This document shows positions 7,229 to 15,272 of a DNA stretch of 36,433 nt, in pieces. The position numbers and the translations under genes were made by a program. Under the pieces are notes generated by a model. It searched no databases. It was given only the letters and a program-made list of their open reading frames with translations, and was not told where the DNA came from. The stretch comes from Companilactobacillus furfuricola (GTDB lineage: Bacteria > Bacillota > Bacilli > Lactobacillales > Lactobacillaceae). The stretch lies in the NCBI RefSeq assembly GCF_003946325.1, contig NZ_RHNT01000020.1:1-36433 (forward strand), in the 5' to 3' direction. Positions within the stretch are counted from its first letter, which is position 1. Each line of letters begins with the position of its first letter.

Positions 7229-8710
7229 TTGAGTCGTAATCGGAAATTAATTGTCACATTTGCTTTGATTTTATCTAATGCGATGGCTGGACTTGATTCT
7301 ACGATTATCAATACTGCTTTACCGGCAATTGTCAGTGACTTGCATGGTATTCAGTTTATGGGGTGGTTAGTAGCTATTTTCCTACTGGGAATGGCTGTTT
7401 CGACTCCGTTGTGGAGTAAGTTTGGTGAACGTAAGAGTAATAAGGTCGCTTATATTACAGCGACGATCGTTTTCATGGTAGGAGCTTTGTTTCAAGGTCT
7501 TGCGCCAAATATTGTCTGGTTCGTGATCGCTCGTGGAGTCATGGGTATTGGCGCTGGTGGAATGAATACTATCCCATTTATTATTTATTCGCAGATCTTC
7601 AAGAACTTGCAACGACGGGCTCAAGTTATTGGGGTCGCTGCTGCTAGTTTTAGTGGAACGTCGATTTTGGGTCCGTTGTTAGGTGGTTGGATCGTCGATA
7701 CATTTAGTTGGCACTGGGTCTTTTACATTAACTTGCCGATTGCTCTGTTGTCGATTTTCATTATCGTCTTTTTCTTCAAGATCAAAGAAAATCTCAACCA
7801 CTCGAAGGTTGATTACCGCGGTGCGATTCTAATGGTCATTGGCCTGATCAGCATTTTAGTAGGTATCCAAGAAATAGGCGTTAGTTCGCTAATTATCCCG
7901 ATCATCTTTTTGCTTATAGGAGCTTTATTGATTGCTTGGATGATCTGGGTCGAGAATCGCGCGGAAGATCCGATCGTGCCAAACCGTCTTTTTAAAAATC
8001 CGAAATTGGTGGTCGATATGATTTTATTCGCCTTTTTGTGGGGCGCTTTCGTTGCTTTTAATATTTATATCCCGATGTGGGCCCAAGGTATTATGGGACT
8101 GAGCGCTTTGATCGGAGGAATGACGCAGATTCCTGGCTCGGTGACGAATTTTATTGGTTCTGAAGCTGGTCCGATCATGCAAAGACGGTTAGGTCGTTAT
8201 TATTTGATTGCTATTGGTACGGCGGCCTTTTTCATTGCCTTTGTTGGTTTGTTCTTGGCTAATGAGTCTAGTAGCTATTGGTTTTTACTAGTGATGGGGG
8301 CGTTTGAAGGCTTTGGTATTGGGCTTTGCTTTAATGTGTTGCAAGTTGCGGTTCAATACGATGCGGAACCTCGAGATGTGCCGATTGCTACGTCTTTTGC
8401 TTATTTGGTCCGGATCTTGAGTCAAACGTTCATGTCGGCGATTTACGGTGTGATCTTGAATCACGCTTTGTTGAATGGTGTGACGCAGAGTCATGGTAAG
8501 TTGACGATGGAGATGATGAATAATTTAAGTAATTCGCAGACGGCCAAAAATTTGCCTCAGCATTTGTTGCCAGAGATGCGCCAAATTTTATTTAGCGGGA
8601 TCCACAATATTATGCTGACGGCGCTGGTCTTGGTGGTTTTGGTTGTGATTATTTTGATTTTCTTGTTTAAGACTGGTTTTACTAAGCCGGTTAAGTCACG
8701 TGATATTTGA
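7229..8710 (+). CDS. MFS transporter, DHA2 (EmrB/QacA) family multidrug exporter
   Basis: This encodes 493 residues from TTG 7229, or 498 from ATG 7214. I prefer TTG because the GGGGG run at 7216-7220 is correctly placed for it, while the ATG has no ribosome binding site. Fourteen hydrophobic segments are expected and consistent. Helix 1 has GLDSTIINTALPAI, the DHA2 motif D1, and helix 5 has GPLLGGWIVD, the motif C of drug:H+ antiporters. SKFGERKSNK after helix 2 is motif A. It acts in the membrane as a proton-driven exporter, probably for lipophilic drugs. It follows the TetR gene in the same direction but has its own promoter. Confidence 0.88.
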   Translation: MSRNRKLIVTFALILSNAMAGLDSTIINTALPAIVSDLHGIQFMGWLVAIFLLGMAVSTPLWSKFGERKSNKVAYITATIVFMVGALFQGLAPNIVWFVIARGVMGIGAGGMNTIPFIIYSQIFKNLQRRAQVIGVAAASFSGTSILGPLLGGWIVDTFSWHWVFYINLPIALLSIFIIVFFFKIKENLNHSKVDYRGAILMVIGLISILVGIQEIGVSSLIIPIIFLLIGALLIAWMIWVENRAEDPIVPNRLFKNPKLVVDMILFAFLWGAFVAFNIYIPMWAQGIMGLSALIGGMTQIPGSVTNFIGSEAGPIMQRRLGRYYLIAIGTAAFFIAFVGLFLANESSSYWFLLVMGAFEGFGIGLCFNVLQVAVQYDAEPRDVPIATSFAYLVRILSQTFMSAIYGVILNHALLNGVTQSHGKLTMEMMNNLSNSQTAKNLPQHLLPEMRQILFSGIHNIMLTALVLVVLVVIILIFLFKTGFTKPVKSRDI

Positions 8711-8977
8711 AATTGGCACAGTGATTTGAAAAGGTATTATCGACTTCTATTTTGTTTAAGTTGATGATGTTTTTTTTGTTTGGTGTTTTTGGTGATTGGT
8801 GCCGATGCTATAGGGTTTGTTGGTGATTTTTTTCTTGATGGTATTAATGCTTTAGTGAATTGTTGTTGATTTAATTATGAAGAAATTGTTAAAACTATCG
8901 ATTGATTGGTATAGGTGTGATAATATCTAATCATAAACGGAAAGCAAGAACGAAATTTACAAAGCAGGTGTATATAC

Positions 8978-9256
8978 ATGGAACTAAACGATAATACGGA
9001 AGCTAAGAAAGTTTTGTCGGCGCTTTACACAGATCTCAATGCTGATAAAGAAATCGATAAAGACAATTTTGTTAAGGACTTGGTGTTGAGGACTTATACT
9101 TTGATCGACGATAAGTATTCGTTTACTTATTTGTTTGGTCGGTTGAAAGATAATGATCGTGTTATGAAAACTATTGAACAATTGCATTTGGAGAAGAATG
9201 AGTATCCTGAACAGATCCGGTATTTGGCTAAGGGTGCTACTTATGCGTTGTATTAA
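8978..9256 (+). CDS. Small cytosolic protein of unknown function
   Basis: This encodes 92 residues that are acidic and mostly helical by composition, with no signal peptide or membrane segment. AGGTG 10 bases before the ATG is a weak ribosome binding site, but the gene has its own upstream space and a terminator 16 bases after its stop. Size and helix content are reminiscent of bacteriocin immunity proteins of the EntA type, but no diagnostic motif is visible and no bacteriocin gene is near, so I do not assign that role. The 267 bases before it (8711-8977) are T/G-rich and hold no other gene. Confidence 0.65.
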   Translation: MELNDNTEAKKVLSALYTDLNADKEIDKDNFVKDLVLRTYTLIDDKYSFTYLFGRLKDNDRVMKTIEQLHLEKNEYPEQIRYLAKGATYALY

Positions 9257-9271
9257 GATTTTGCTTATTAG

Positions 9272-9293
9272 ACCTCGCTATGCGGGGTTTTTT
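9272..9293 (+). terminator. Rho-independent terminator after the 92-residue gene
   Basis: ACCTCGC (9272-9278) pairs with GCGGGGT (9282-9288) across a TAT loop with one wobble, followed by T's. Family A copy 3 begins only about 10 bases later. Confidence 0.85.
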
Positions 9294-9301
9294 ATTTTGT
9301 C

Positions 9302-9869
9302 ATAGATGTAAGAGAGCTATGGCAGACAGAAGCGTTTTATTTTGCTGTGTGCTGGTAGTTTGTTTGGTGTTTTGGTGGGAGGTGGTATTTTGTTTGCTAC
9401 GTTCAATGCCGACTCCGGGGCCCGGGGATACAGACGCTGGAACGTGGTGGGCACATTTTGAACCAATCGAGCAAGGGGCGCTCGCTTGTTTCAAAACTGC
9501 ACCTTTCACTAAGCTCCTTTGTCGCCAAGTGAAATTTCACCACTGAGGTCTGTATCCCCGGGCCCCTCCGTCTAGATGGTAACAATATCCCCCCCTTGGG
9601 TTGAGATTTACCGATTTATTTTGATCAAGTTGGCACTGTTTGATCGTCCTATTTCTCACATGTGTATCTCGGGCTTTATCTATTCTGGTGGGAGTAGGGG
9701 CTTCCTGGTTTTGTTGCTCTATATTTCCTCTTTAGATTACTGACTCTTTTCTCGGTTCGCGGGACTTCGCTCCGCTCATTTTTGATTCCTGACTTTTATT
9801 GCTGCCATGATTTTTTTTGCTTGATGTGTTGTTATGGCTCTGGCTGTCGCTTTGCTCCCGCCTTTTTTT
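9302..9869 (+). repeat. Family A structured repeat, copy 3 (CTCCCGCC-end subtype)
   Basis: The lead TAGATGTAAGAGAGCTATGG starts at 9303. The closing helix arms are at 9417-9435 and 9548-9566, perfect over 19 bp. Hairpin 2 is TTTCACT (9504-9510) / AGTGAAA (9528-9534), where copy 2 has TTTCTCT/AGAGAAA: both sides changed together. Near the 3' end GCGG (9759-9762) pairs with CCGC (9772-9775). It ends in CTCCCGCC and a T-run. Between the hairpins and the end lies the conserved stretch that starts TTTACCGATTTATTTT. Confidence 0.88.
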
Positions 9870-9953
9870 GACTGCTTTTGGTAAATTTTGAAACTTTGAT
9901 TTTTTTATTTTGTTTTCATTTGTTTCAATTTTTGGTTTTGTGGAATCAAAATG

Positions 9954-9983
9954 TTCATTTTTTTTGATTAATGGCGCTATAAT
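9954..9983 (+). promoter_or_regulatory. Promoter of the glutathione peroxidase gene
   Basis: A perfect TATAAT lies at 9978-9983 with TTCATT (9954-9959) 18 bp upstream. The AAGGAG ribosome binding site follows at about 10003-10008. No operator is visible. Confidence 0.6.
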
Positions 9984-10018
9984 GGTGTAAATGTTTGTTG
10001 AGAAGGAGATGACTTTTT

Positions 10019-10495
10019 ATGGCTTCTATTTATGATTTTTCTGAAAAAGAGATGGATGGTTCTGTTATTGACTTTGCTGACTTTAACGGGAAGGCTTTGT
10101 TGATTGTTAATACTGCTAGTAAGTGCGGATTGGCTCCTCAGTTGGAGGAGATCGAGGCTTTGTATAAAAAGTATCATGATGAGGGCCTTGAAGTTATCGG
10201 GTTGCCGTCTAATCAATTTCATCAGGAGTATGCTGATGAGGAGGAGACTAGTGATTTTTGTTCGATCCATTATGGTGTGACTTTTCCTATGACTACTAAG
10301 GTAGTTTTGAATGGTAAGGGTGAGGATCCTTTGTTTACTTATTTGAAGGATACTGCTGGTCATGGGCGGATCAAGTGGAATTTTACTAAGTTTTTGATTG
10401 GTCGTGATGGTTCGTTGATCGATCGTTACGCTCCGTTGACTAAGCCTAAGACTATTGAAGCTGATATTGTGGCTGCTTTGGAACAGCACGCTTAA
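10019..10495 (+). CDS. gpx: Glutathione peroxidase family thiol peroxidase
   Basis: This encodes 158 residues, the normal length of bacterial GPx. The active-site cysteine is in NTASKCGL (Cys36). The rest of the catalytic set is seen as Gln in LPSNQF and Trp-Asn in KWNFTKFL. It reduces hydrogen peroxide or lipid hydroperoxides; bacterial cysteine GPx enzymes usually draw electrons from thioredoxin rather than glutathione. The ATG has an AAGGAG site 10 bases upstream. The gene is monocistronic, with its own promoter and a strong terminator. Codon third positions are heavily T/G, matching the repeat just upstream. Confidence 0.92.
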   Translation: MASIYDFSEKEMDGSVIDFADFNGKALLIVNTASKCGLAPQLEEIEALYKKYHDEGLEVIGLPSNQFHQEYADEEETSDFCSIHYGVTFPMTTKVVLNGKGEDPLFTYLKDTAGHGRIKWNFTKFLIGRDGSLIDRYAPLTKPKTIEADIVAALEQHA

Positions 10496-10509
10496 TTTTT
10501 TTGGATGTT

Positions 10510-10554
10510 AAAAGCCCCATGAACTTTTTTTTTAAAATTGTTCATGGGGCTTTT
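10510..10554. terminator. Strong bidirectional terminator
   Basis: AAAAGCCCCATGAAC (10510-10524) and GTTCATGGGGCTTTT (10540-10554) are perfectly complementary, with T-runs in both directions. It serves the peroxidase gene on the plus strand and the AI-2E family gene on the minus strand. Confidence 0.95.
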
Positions 10555-10637
10555 TTATGTGTTCTTGAAGCTTGCTTGCTTTATTTTAGCAATTATTTGT
10601 TGCTGTGTAGTTTGTTTCACCTTTTTCATTGCTAACT

Positions 10638-11801
10638 TTATTGTTTGGCTGGTTCGCTTTTTGCAGGTGCTGTCTGGGCTTTTGTATTTGATTTGTTTAG
10701 TCTGGTTCTTGTGGCGTGCTGTAATAGTTTGTAGGCTGTTGCGAAGACTGGTACTCCTAGTAACATGCCTACTATTCCAGCTAGGCCACCACCTACTGTG
10801 ATGGCTGCTAGGACCCAAATTCCTGGTAGGCCGATCGAGGTTCCTACTACTTTTGGATAGATCAAATTACTTTCGATTTGTTGCAATACTAAGATGAAGA
10901 CGATGAATAATATTGCTTGCAGTGGTGATTCTACTGCTATTAGTAAGAAACCTACTGCAGCTCCGATCCAGGCACCTAGGATCGGGATCAGGGCGGTGAT
11001 GCCGATGAAAGCACCTACTGGTAAAGCGTATGGGAATCGGAAGATCCACATGCCTAATCCACAGAGTGTTCCTAGGATGAAGGCTTCGACTACTTGGCCG
11101 CCGATGAAGCTGCTGAACATGTTGTCAGTCCCATCGAGGAAGTATTTTAACTTGCTACGATGCTTTTCTTTCATAAAAGCTTTGGATACTCGATTGATCT
11201 GTCCACCTAGTTTTTCTTTGGATGCCAAGATGTAAATGGCAAATGTGAAAGCTAGGATGAAGTTTATGATACCCTTGGCAAAACTAGTTACGATTTCTAC
11301 CGAGGAGCTGAAGATATTAGTTAGACCAGAAGTGAAGTACTTCATTATTTTTGCCTGGACAGAACTCCAGTTGACGTTCATTGAATTGATCTGTTCAGAG
11401 ATGACAGAATTCTTATTCAATTTTTGGGCGAAATCGGCCACGTCAGAAAAGATGGCGGGCACGGATTTGAACAAATTGGTCACTGCGCTGATGAATTGAG
11501 GGATGACTAGTCGGAATACGATGGTGATGACTAAAATTATGATGATCAGCGTTAATAAGATGACCCAAGCTCGTCGGGATTTTTTGAGCCACTTCATTTT
11601 AGTTCTGGGAAAGAAGTGCTTTTCGATCCGCTTCATCAAGATATTGAGAGCGTAAGCTAAGATCGCACCCAGGATCAAGGGCAAGATGACGCCTAGGATC
11701 ATTTGCAAGAAACTGAAGATCTGCGTGGGATAGACTAAAACGAATAAGGCTATCAAAACAAGCGACCCATATTTTAAAAGATTGTGGCGGTTTATTTCCA
11801 T
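10638..11801 (-). CDS. AI-2E family transporter (UPF0118) membrane protein
   Basis: This encodes 387 residues from ATG 11801, which has GAGGAGA 6 bases upstream; a longer reading to 11837 runs over that site. It has two or three N-terminal membrane helices, a long polar middle region (residues about 75-140), then more helices with the family segment ALIPILGAWIGA and PKVVGTSIGLPGIWVL near the end, followed by a polar A/K/S/T-rich tail. Family members include the proposed AI-2 exporter TqsA, but many are Na+/H+ or unknown transporters. Its 63 C-terminal codons end in A/C in 84% of cases, against 55% in a 42-codon N-terminal stretch, so skew rises towards copy 3 within one gene. Confidence 0.85.
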   Translation of the reverse strand: MEINRHNLLKYGSLVLIALFVLVYPTQIFSFLQMILGVILPLILGAILAYALNILMKRIEKHFFPRTKMKWLKKSRRAWVILLTLIIIILVITIVFRLVIPQFISAVTNLFKSVPAIFSDVADFAQKLNKNSVISEQINSMNVNWSSVQAKIMKYFTSGLTNIFSSSVEIVTSFAKGIINFILAFTFAIYILASKEKLGGQINRVSKAFMKEKHRSKLKYFLDGTDNMFSSFIGGQVVEAFILGTLCGLGMWIFRFPYALPVGAFIGITALIPILGAWIGAAVGFLLIAVESPLQAILFIVFILVLQQIESNLIYPKVVGTSIGLPGIWVLAAITVGGGLAGIVGMLLGVPVFATAYKLLQHATRTRLNKSNTKAQTAPAKSEPAKQ

Positions 11802-11884
11802 AAAGTATCTCCTCGTACTGTATATTTCCTCTATCATATCAAAAAATTAATAGAATGCGTGAGAAGATATTAATGCTTGCAGTC

Positions 11885-12043
11885 AAAAAAAAGAGAGTGG
11901 AAGAGGATGCCCAGCTGCTGAGGATTTAGGGACTATCAGCACCAGAGTACAGAGGAGCAGTGCTCGCTGATAGTTTCTAAACCGGAGGCTGGTGTGATCT
12001 GGAGCTCGTTTCCAAAAAAAGTGAACGGAAGAACTCGTTTCCA
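11885..12043 (+). repeat. Family B hairpin repeat, copy a
   Basis: It starts with an A-run and AGAGAGTGG. The arm CAGCTGCTGAGGATTTA leads into a hairpin closed by ACTATCAGC/GCTGATAGT, then TAAACCGGAGGCTG, then GAGCTCGTTTCC and another A-run (to 12020). Outer pairs GGATTTA/TAAACC and CAGC/GCTG bring the two halves together. A second GAACTCGTTTCC at 12032-12043 is a partial tail duplication. It has no coding capacity and recurs at 14241, 30275 and 33310. Confidence 0.75.
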
Positions 12044-12045
12044 CG

Positions 12046-12085
12046 CAAAAAAGACAACGATATCCGCCGAAAATATCGTTGTCTT
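12046..12085 (-). terminator. Terminator of niaP
   Basis: AAGACAACGATAT (12051-12063) and ATATCGTTGTCTT (12073-12085) are perfectly complementary over 13 bp. The A-run at 12047-12052 gives the U-tract on the minus strand. It sits 21 bases past the niaP stop. Confidence 0.9.
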
Positions 12086-12106
12086 CTTCTGAAGGTTGAT
12101 GCATGA

Positions 12107-13318
12107 CTATTGTTCAGCTACTTCATTAGCTTGGTCGTGGTCGATCATGACAAATGAGATCACGATACAGCCGAGGATCAAGGCGATGATGAAATAGAAG
12201 AAGATAGTTGTGATACTGATGCCTAGTCCTAGTGACAGTCCGACTAGGTAAGGACAGATCGTGGCGCCGACACGACCTACTGCTTGGGTGAAACCAATAC
12301 CCATACCGCGCAGTTCGATTGGGTATTGTGTTGGTGTGAGGGCGATCATGATACCCCAGGCACCAAGAGTGAAGAATGATAATAAAATGCTTCCGAATAA
12401 GACCATACCTGTACTGCTTGCCGTAGCAAAAATCGAGGCACCAGTAATAGTACCGATCAAGTAAATCAGTAGTATCGTCTTGCGGTTGATCTTGTCCATC
12501 AAGTAAGCTGCTAAGAAATATCCTGGCAGTTGGGCAAAACTAGTGATCAAGACGTAGCCAAAACTGTGGATGACTGAAAATCCTTTGGAGATCAAGACAC
12601 TAGGTAACCAGAGGAACAATCCATAGTAGACGAACATGATGATGAACCAAAGTAAACTGAGACAAATTGTTTGTAAGCGAAATTCTTTAGAAAAAATCTT
12701 GGATAAGGAAACTTTCATGCTGAGTTTGTTTTCTTTGACGTTGATATCCGCCGGTAAATGACGACGGAGGATCAACGTATAGAGTGCCATGATCGTAGTA
12801 ACGATCACAGTTGCTCGCCAACCAAATTTAGGCATGAATAAAAATGCTAATAACGAAGCTACGATCCAACCGATCGCCCAGAAACTATCTACTAAGATAA
12901 GCATCTTAGAGCGACGATTGCCAGAGAAAGAATCAGCGATGATCGTTGCTGCCACCGGTAGTTCTCCCCCAAGTCCAACACCAGTGATGAAACGGACGAT
13001 CATAAATTGTACGACGTTAGTCGTGAAAGCTAAGGCCAAGTTACTGATGGAAAAGACCAATAGCGTGATAATAATAATATTCTTTTTACCAAATCTATCG
13101 GCAAGGTAACCGAATAAAAATGCACCGATCATCATACCGACCGTAGTGGTGGCACCAACTGAACCTAGTTGGTTCGGTGTGAGTGTCCATTCTTTAGAAA
13201 TGTAAGGCATGATAAAAGACAAGATTGCAACGTCGGCTGCGTCAAACAGCCAAGCTGTCCCCAAAACCATCAGCAATTTAATGCCGTGTTTTTGGGCTTT
13301 TTTTTGCGTTGTTTCCAA
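12107..13318 (-). CDS. niaP: MFS transporter, niacin permease NiaP type
   Basis: This encodes 403 residues and 12 hydrophobic segments. The N-terminal LGTAWLFDAADVAILSFI, the loop GYLADRFGKKN (motif A) and TGVGLGGELPVA are the pattern I know from NiaP (B. subtilis YceI) and related aromatic-acid:H+ symporters. The start is TTG at 13318 behind GGGGGT. It would import nicotinate or nicotinamide-like precursors for NAD synthesis. The upstream gene is an NrtR-type regulator, which supports the niacin assignment and gives a regulatory link. The spacer carries two palindromes. Confidence 0.85.
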   Translation of the reverse strand: METTQKKAQKHGIKLLMVLGTAWLFDAADVAILSFIMPYISKEWTLTPNQLGSVGATTTVGMMIGAFLFGYLADRFGKKNIIIITLLVFSISNLALAFTTNVVQFMIVRFITGVGLGGELPVAATIIADSFSGNRRSKMLILVDSFWAIGWIVASLLAFLFMPKFGWRATVIVTTIMALYTLILRRHLPADINVKENKLSMKVSLSKIFSKEFRLQTICLSLLWFIIMFVYYGLFLWLPSVLISKGFSVIHSFGYVLITSFAQLPGYFLAAYLMDKINRKTILLIYLIGTITGASIFATASSTGMVLFGSILLSFFTLGAWGIMIALTPTQYPIELRGMGIGFTQAVGRVGATICPYLVGLSLGLGISITTIFFYFIIALILGCIVISFVMIDHDQANEVAEQ

Positions 13319-13347
13319 AACTTTACCCCCAAATTTTATAATAAAAA

Positions 13348-13381
13348 TTAATAATATTATTAAAGGTATTTTGTACCTTTA
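13348..13381. promoter_or_regulatory. Overlapping palindromes in the niaP promoter region, candidate NrtR operator
   Basis: TTAATAATATTATTAA (13348-13363) is a perfect 16-bp palindrome. TAAAGGTA (13361-13368) and TACCTTTA (13374-13381) form a second perfect inverted repeat with a 5-bp loop. Both lie between nrtR and niaP, 30-63 bases upstream of the niaP start. NrtR is known to bind AT-rich palindromes upstream of NAD-uptake genes; which one is used here is inference. Confidence 0.6.
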
Positions 13382-13409
13382 CTATTACAAAAAAAGACTA
13401 CCATTTGTT

Positions 13410-14180
13410 TCAACGGGGGTCAAGAACTTGCTGTAATTTATACAATTTTGCCGGACGGCCACTTTTACCATGCTCGATCCCGACTTCAGCAAATAAATGA
13501 GCATGCGTCTTCCTAAAATTAGAGTTATCGATCGAACCGACTGATTTTTTCCAAAAGGCAGCGTAGACGATACGGGCTTGTTTCAAGCTGAAACTATCGC
13601 CTAAGATCAGTAAAATCGTGGGCAAGTAATCGAGCCGATTAGTAACACGTTGAAAAGCTTGGCGCAAAATTAATGAATGATCGGAAAGTAGTTTAGTTTT
13701 TTTCTCGTAATTTTTAATGTGACCATAAAAGTCTCTGACTGATACTTTATCGGATAGCGTTTTGAACTGGAGGGAGGAATAATTCAGTGTGTATTGATGT
13801 TTTGAAGAACCGACGGTGAACCATTCAGCATCAGAAGCACCGTATCCAGGTGTCAATTTTGGCATTGATGGCAAGTAAGTCATGTAGGTCAAAGCAATTT
13901 CTCGATTTTTAGGTGAGCGGTCAACGCTAGAAAAAGTAGCCAGTTGTTCGGTATAAAAATGAGGCAGATCGATACCGATTTTTTCACGGATCAAGCGTAA
14001 CGAAGCTTCTTCAGCGTTTTCGTTTTCCCGCAGCAAAGTAGAAGGCAACCCCCACTTGCCAGCATAAGGAGCCAAAGAATTTTGCACAAGCAAAACTAAG
14101 ACGTCATTAGAACTAGCGTCAAAACTCCAAATAATATTTACCACTCTGATCAATAATTTCTTTACTGGCTTCTCGTCCAT
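13410..14180 (-). CDS. nrtR: NrtR-type Nudix-related transcriptional regulator of NAD metabolism
   Basis: This encodes 256 residues: an N-terminal Nudix-like domain (residues about 8-150) followed by a C-terminal winged helix ending GRPAKLYKL, the NrtR arrangement. The Nudix box is broken. GKWGLPSTLL is intact, but the catalytic REUxEExGU reads RLIREKIGI, so hydrolysis is unlikely and the domain is probably an ADP-ribose/NAD sensor. It precedes niaP on the same strand with 91 bp between. The start has GAGGTGAT upstream. It probably represses niaP when NAD levels are high. Confidence 0.85.
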   Translation of the reverse strand: MDEKPVKKLLIRVVNIIWSFDASSNDVLVLLVQNSLAPYAGKWGLPSTLLRENENAEEASLRLIREKIGIDLPHFYTEQLATFSSVDRSPKNREIALTYMTYLPSMPKLTPGYGASDAEWFTVGSSKHQYTLNYSSLQFKTLSDKVSVRDFYGHIKNYEKKTKLLSDHSLILRQAFQRVTNRLDYLPTILLILGDSFSLKQARIVYAAFWKKSVGSIDNSNFRKTHAHLFAEVGIEHGKSGRPAKLYKLQQVLDPR

Positions 14181-14240
14181 TAGATCACCTCAAATTAAAC
14201 TACATCAATTATAAATTAATTTCTTGAATGTTCCAATTGT

Positions 14241-14335
14241 AAAAGAGAGTGGAGGGAGATTGATCAGCAGGTGAGGATTTAGGGACTATCAGCACAAGAG
14301 TGCTGCGCAGCAGTGCTCGCTGATAGTTTGCAAGA
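14241..14335 (+). repeat. Family B hairpin repeat, copy b, 3'-truncated
   Basis: AAAAGAGAGTGG is followed by GTGAGGATTTAGGGACTATCAGC and a hairpin whose loop reads TGCTGCGCAGCA, closed by GCTGATAGT. The CCGGAGGC and GAGCTCGTTTCC parts present in copy a are missing. Confidence 0.65.
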
Positions 14336-14337
14336 CA

Positions 14338-14366
14338 GAAAAAAACACAGCTTTTACACTGTGTTT
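14338..14366 (-). terminator. Terminator of the metE-metF operon
   Basis: AAACACAG (14343-14350) pairs with CTGTGTTT (14359-14366). The A-run before it gives a U-tract on the minus strand. It lies 32 bases past the metF stop. Confidence 0.85.
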
Positions 14367-14398
14367 GAATTTAGGGCTATTAAATCGTGGTAGTCCAC

Positions 14399-15271
14399 TT
14401 ATTTTTTTACATCGTCTAGGTCAAAGAGAGAGGCGGTGTTTTGGTAGATGTGTCTGGCGGTGTCCGATTTGTTCATGGTATACAAATGGATCCCGTCGAC
14501 GTCGTTGGTCACTAGATCGACGATTTGGTCGATCGCATAGGCGATACCGGCTTCTTTTAAGGCAACTGGGTTGTCTTTATATTTGTCGAGGATGGCCAAG
14601 AATTTCTTTGGCAGTGAAGCGGCACAATTTTCTAAGACGTGTAGTGCTTGCTTTCGATTGATGATCGGCATGATCCCAGCTAGGATCGGCACATTTATGT
14701 CAGCAATCGCACACTCTTCTTGGAAACGATAAAATTGATCGTTATCGTAAAAAAGTTGGGTGATCAATTGATCGCAACCGGAATCGACTTTTTGCTTCAG
14801 ATGTTTGACATCATCGATCCGATTTTTGGAATCAGGATGGACTTCAGGGTAACAAGCGCCAGAGACGGTAAAGTTAGGCTTTACTTGTTTGATGAAAGCT
14901 GTCAGATCACTGGCATAGCGAAAATCCTTTTCGGGAGTGAACCCTTCGATAATATCGCCTCTTAAAGCTAGCACTTGATCGATGTGCATTTCTTCTAGTT
15001 GATCAAGGATGCGAGAGACTTCTTGCTTAGTGACGTAAGCGGCCGGCATATGCACCATGGTAGGACACTCTAGTGTGTCGTGTACATACGCTGCTAGATC
15101 AATGGTAGTTTTTTCGTAGTCCAATTTGTGGTTGCTACAAGTTACGCTGATAAAACTTTGATCGAGATCTTTCAGTTCATCTAGCGTATTAGTTAAGTTG
15201 TCGACTCCGACTTGGGAATTTGGAGGAAATACTTCAAAAGACAAGCGGGGTCCCGTATTTGTTTTTATCAT
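14399..15271 (-). CDS. metF: Methylenetetrahydrofolate reductase
   Basis: This encodes 290 residues, the length of bacterial MetF. SFEVFPP near residue 11 carries the catalytic Glu; VTCSNHKLDYEKT, ALRGDI and QLFYDND are conserved FAD/folate-binding segments. The enzyme reduces 5,10-methylene-THF to 5-methyl-THF, the methyl donor used by MetE. The gene starts 1 base after the metE stop and its GAGGAA ribosome binding site lies inside the metE end, so the two are translationally coupled. Confidence 0.95.
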   Translation of the reverse strand: MIKTNTGPRLSFEVFPPNSQVGVDNLTNTLDELKDLDQSFISVTCSNHKLDYEKTTIDLAAYVHDTLECPTMVHMPAAYVTKQEVSRILDQLEEMHIDQVLALRGDIIEGFTPEKDFRYASDLTAFIKQVKPNFTVSGACYPEVHPDSKNRIDDVKHLKQKVDSGCDQLITQLFYDNDQFYRFQEECAIADINVPILAGIMPIINRKQALHVLENCAASLPKKFLAILDKYKDNPVALKEAGIAYAIDQIVDLVTNDVDGIHLYTMNKSDTARHIYQNTASLFDLDDVKK

Positions 15272-15272
15272 A

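Noticed and set aside
8978-9256. Bacteriocin immunity protein
   Set aside because: Only size and helical composition agree. There is no bacteriocin, transporter or processing gene nearby and no diagnostic motif.
11883-12104. 73-codon minus-strand frame over 11883-12104
   Set aside because: It runs through family B copy a and the niaP terminator hairpin.
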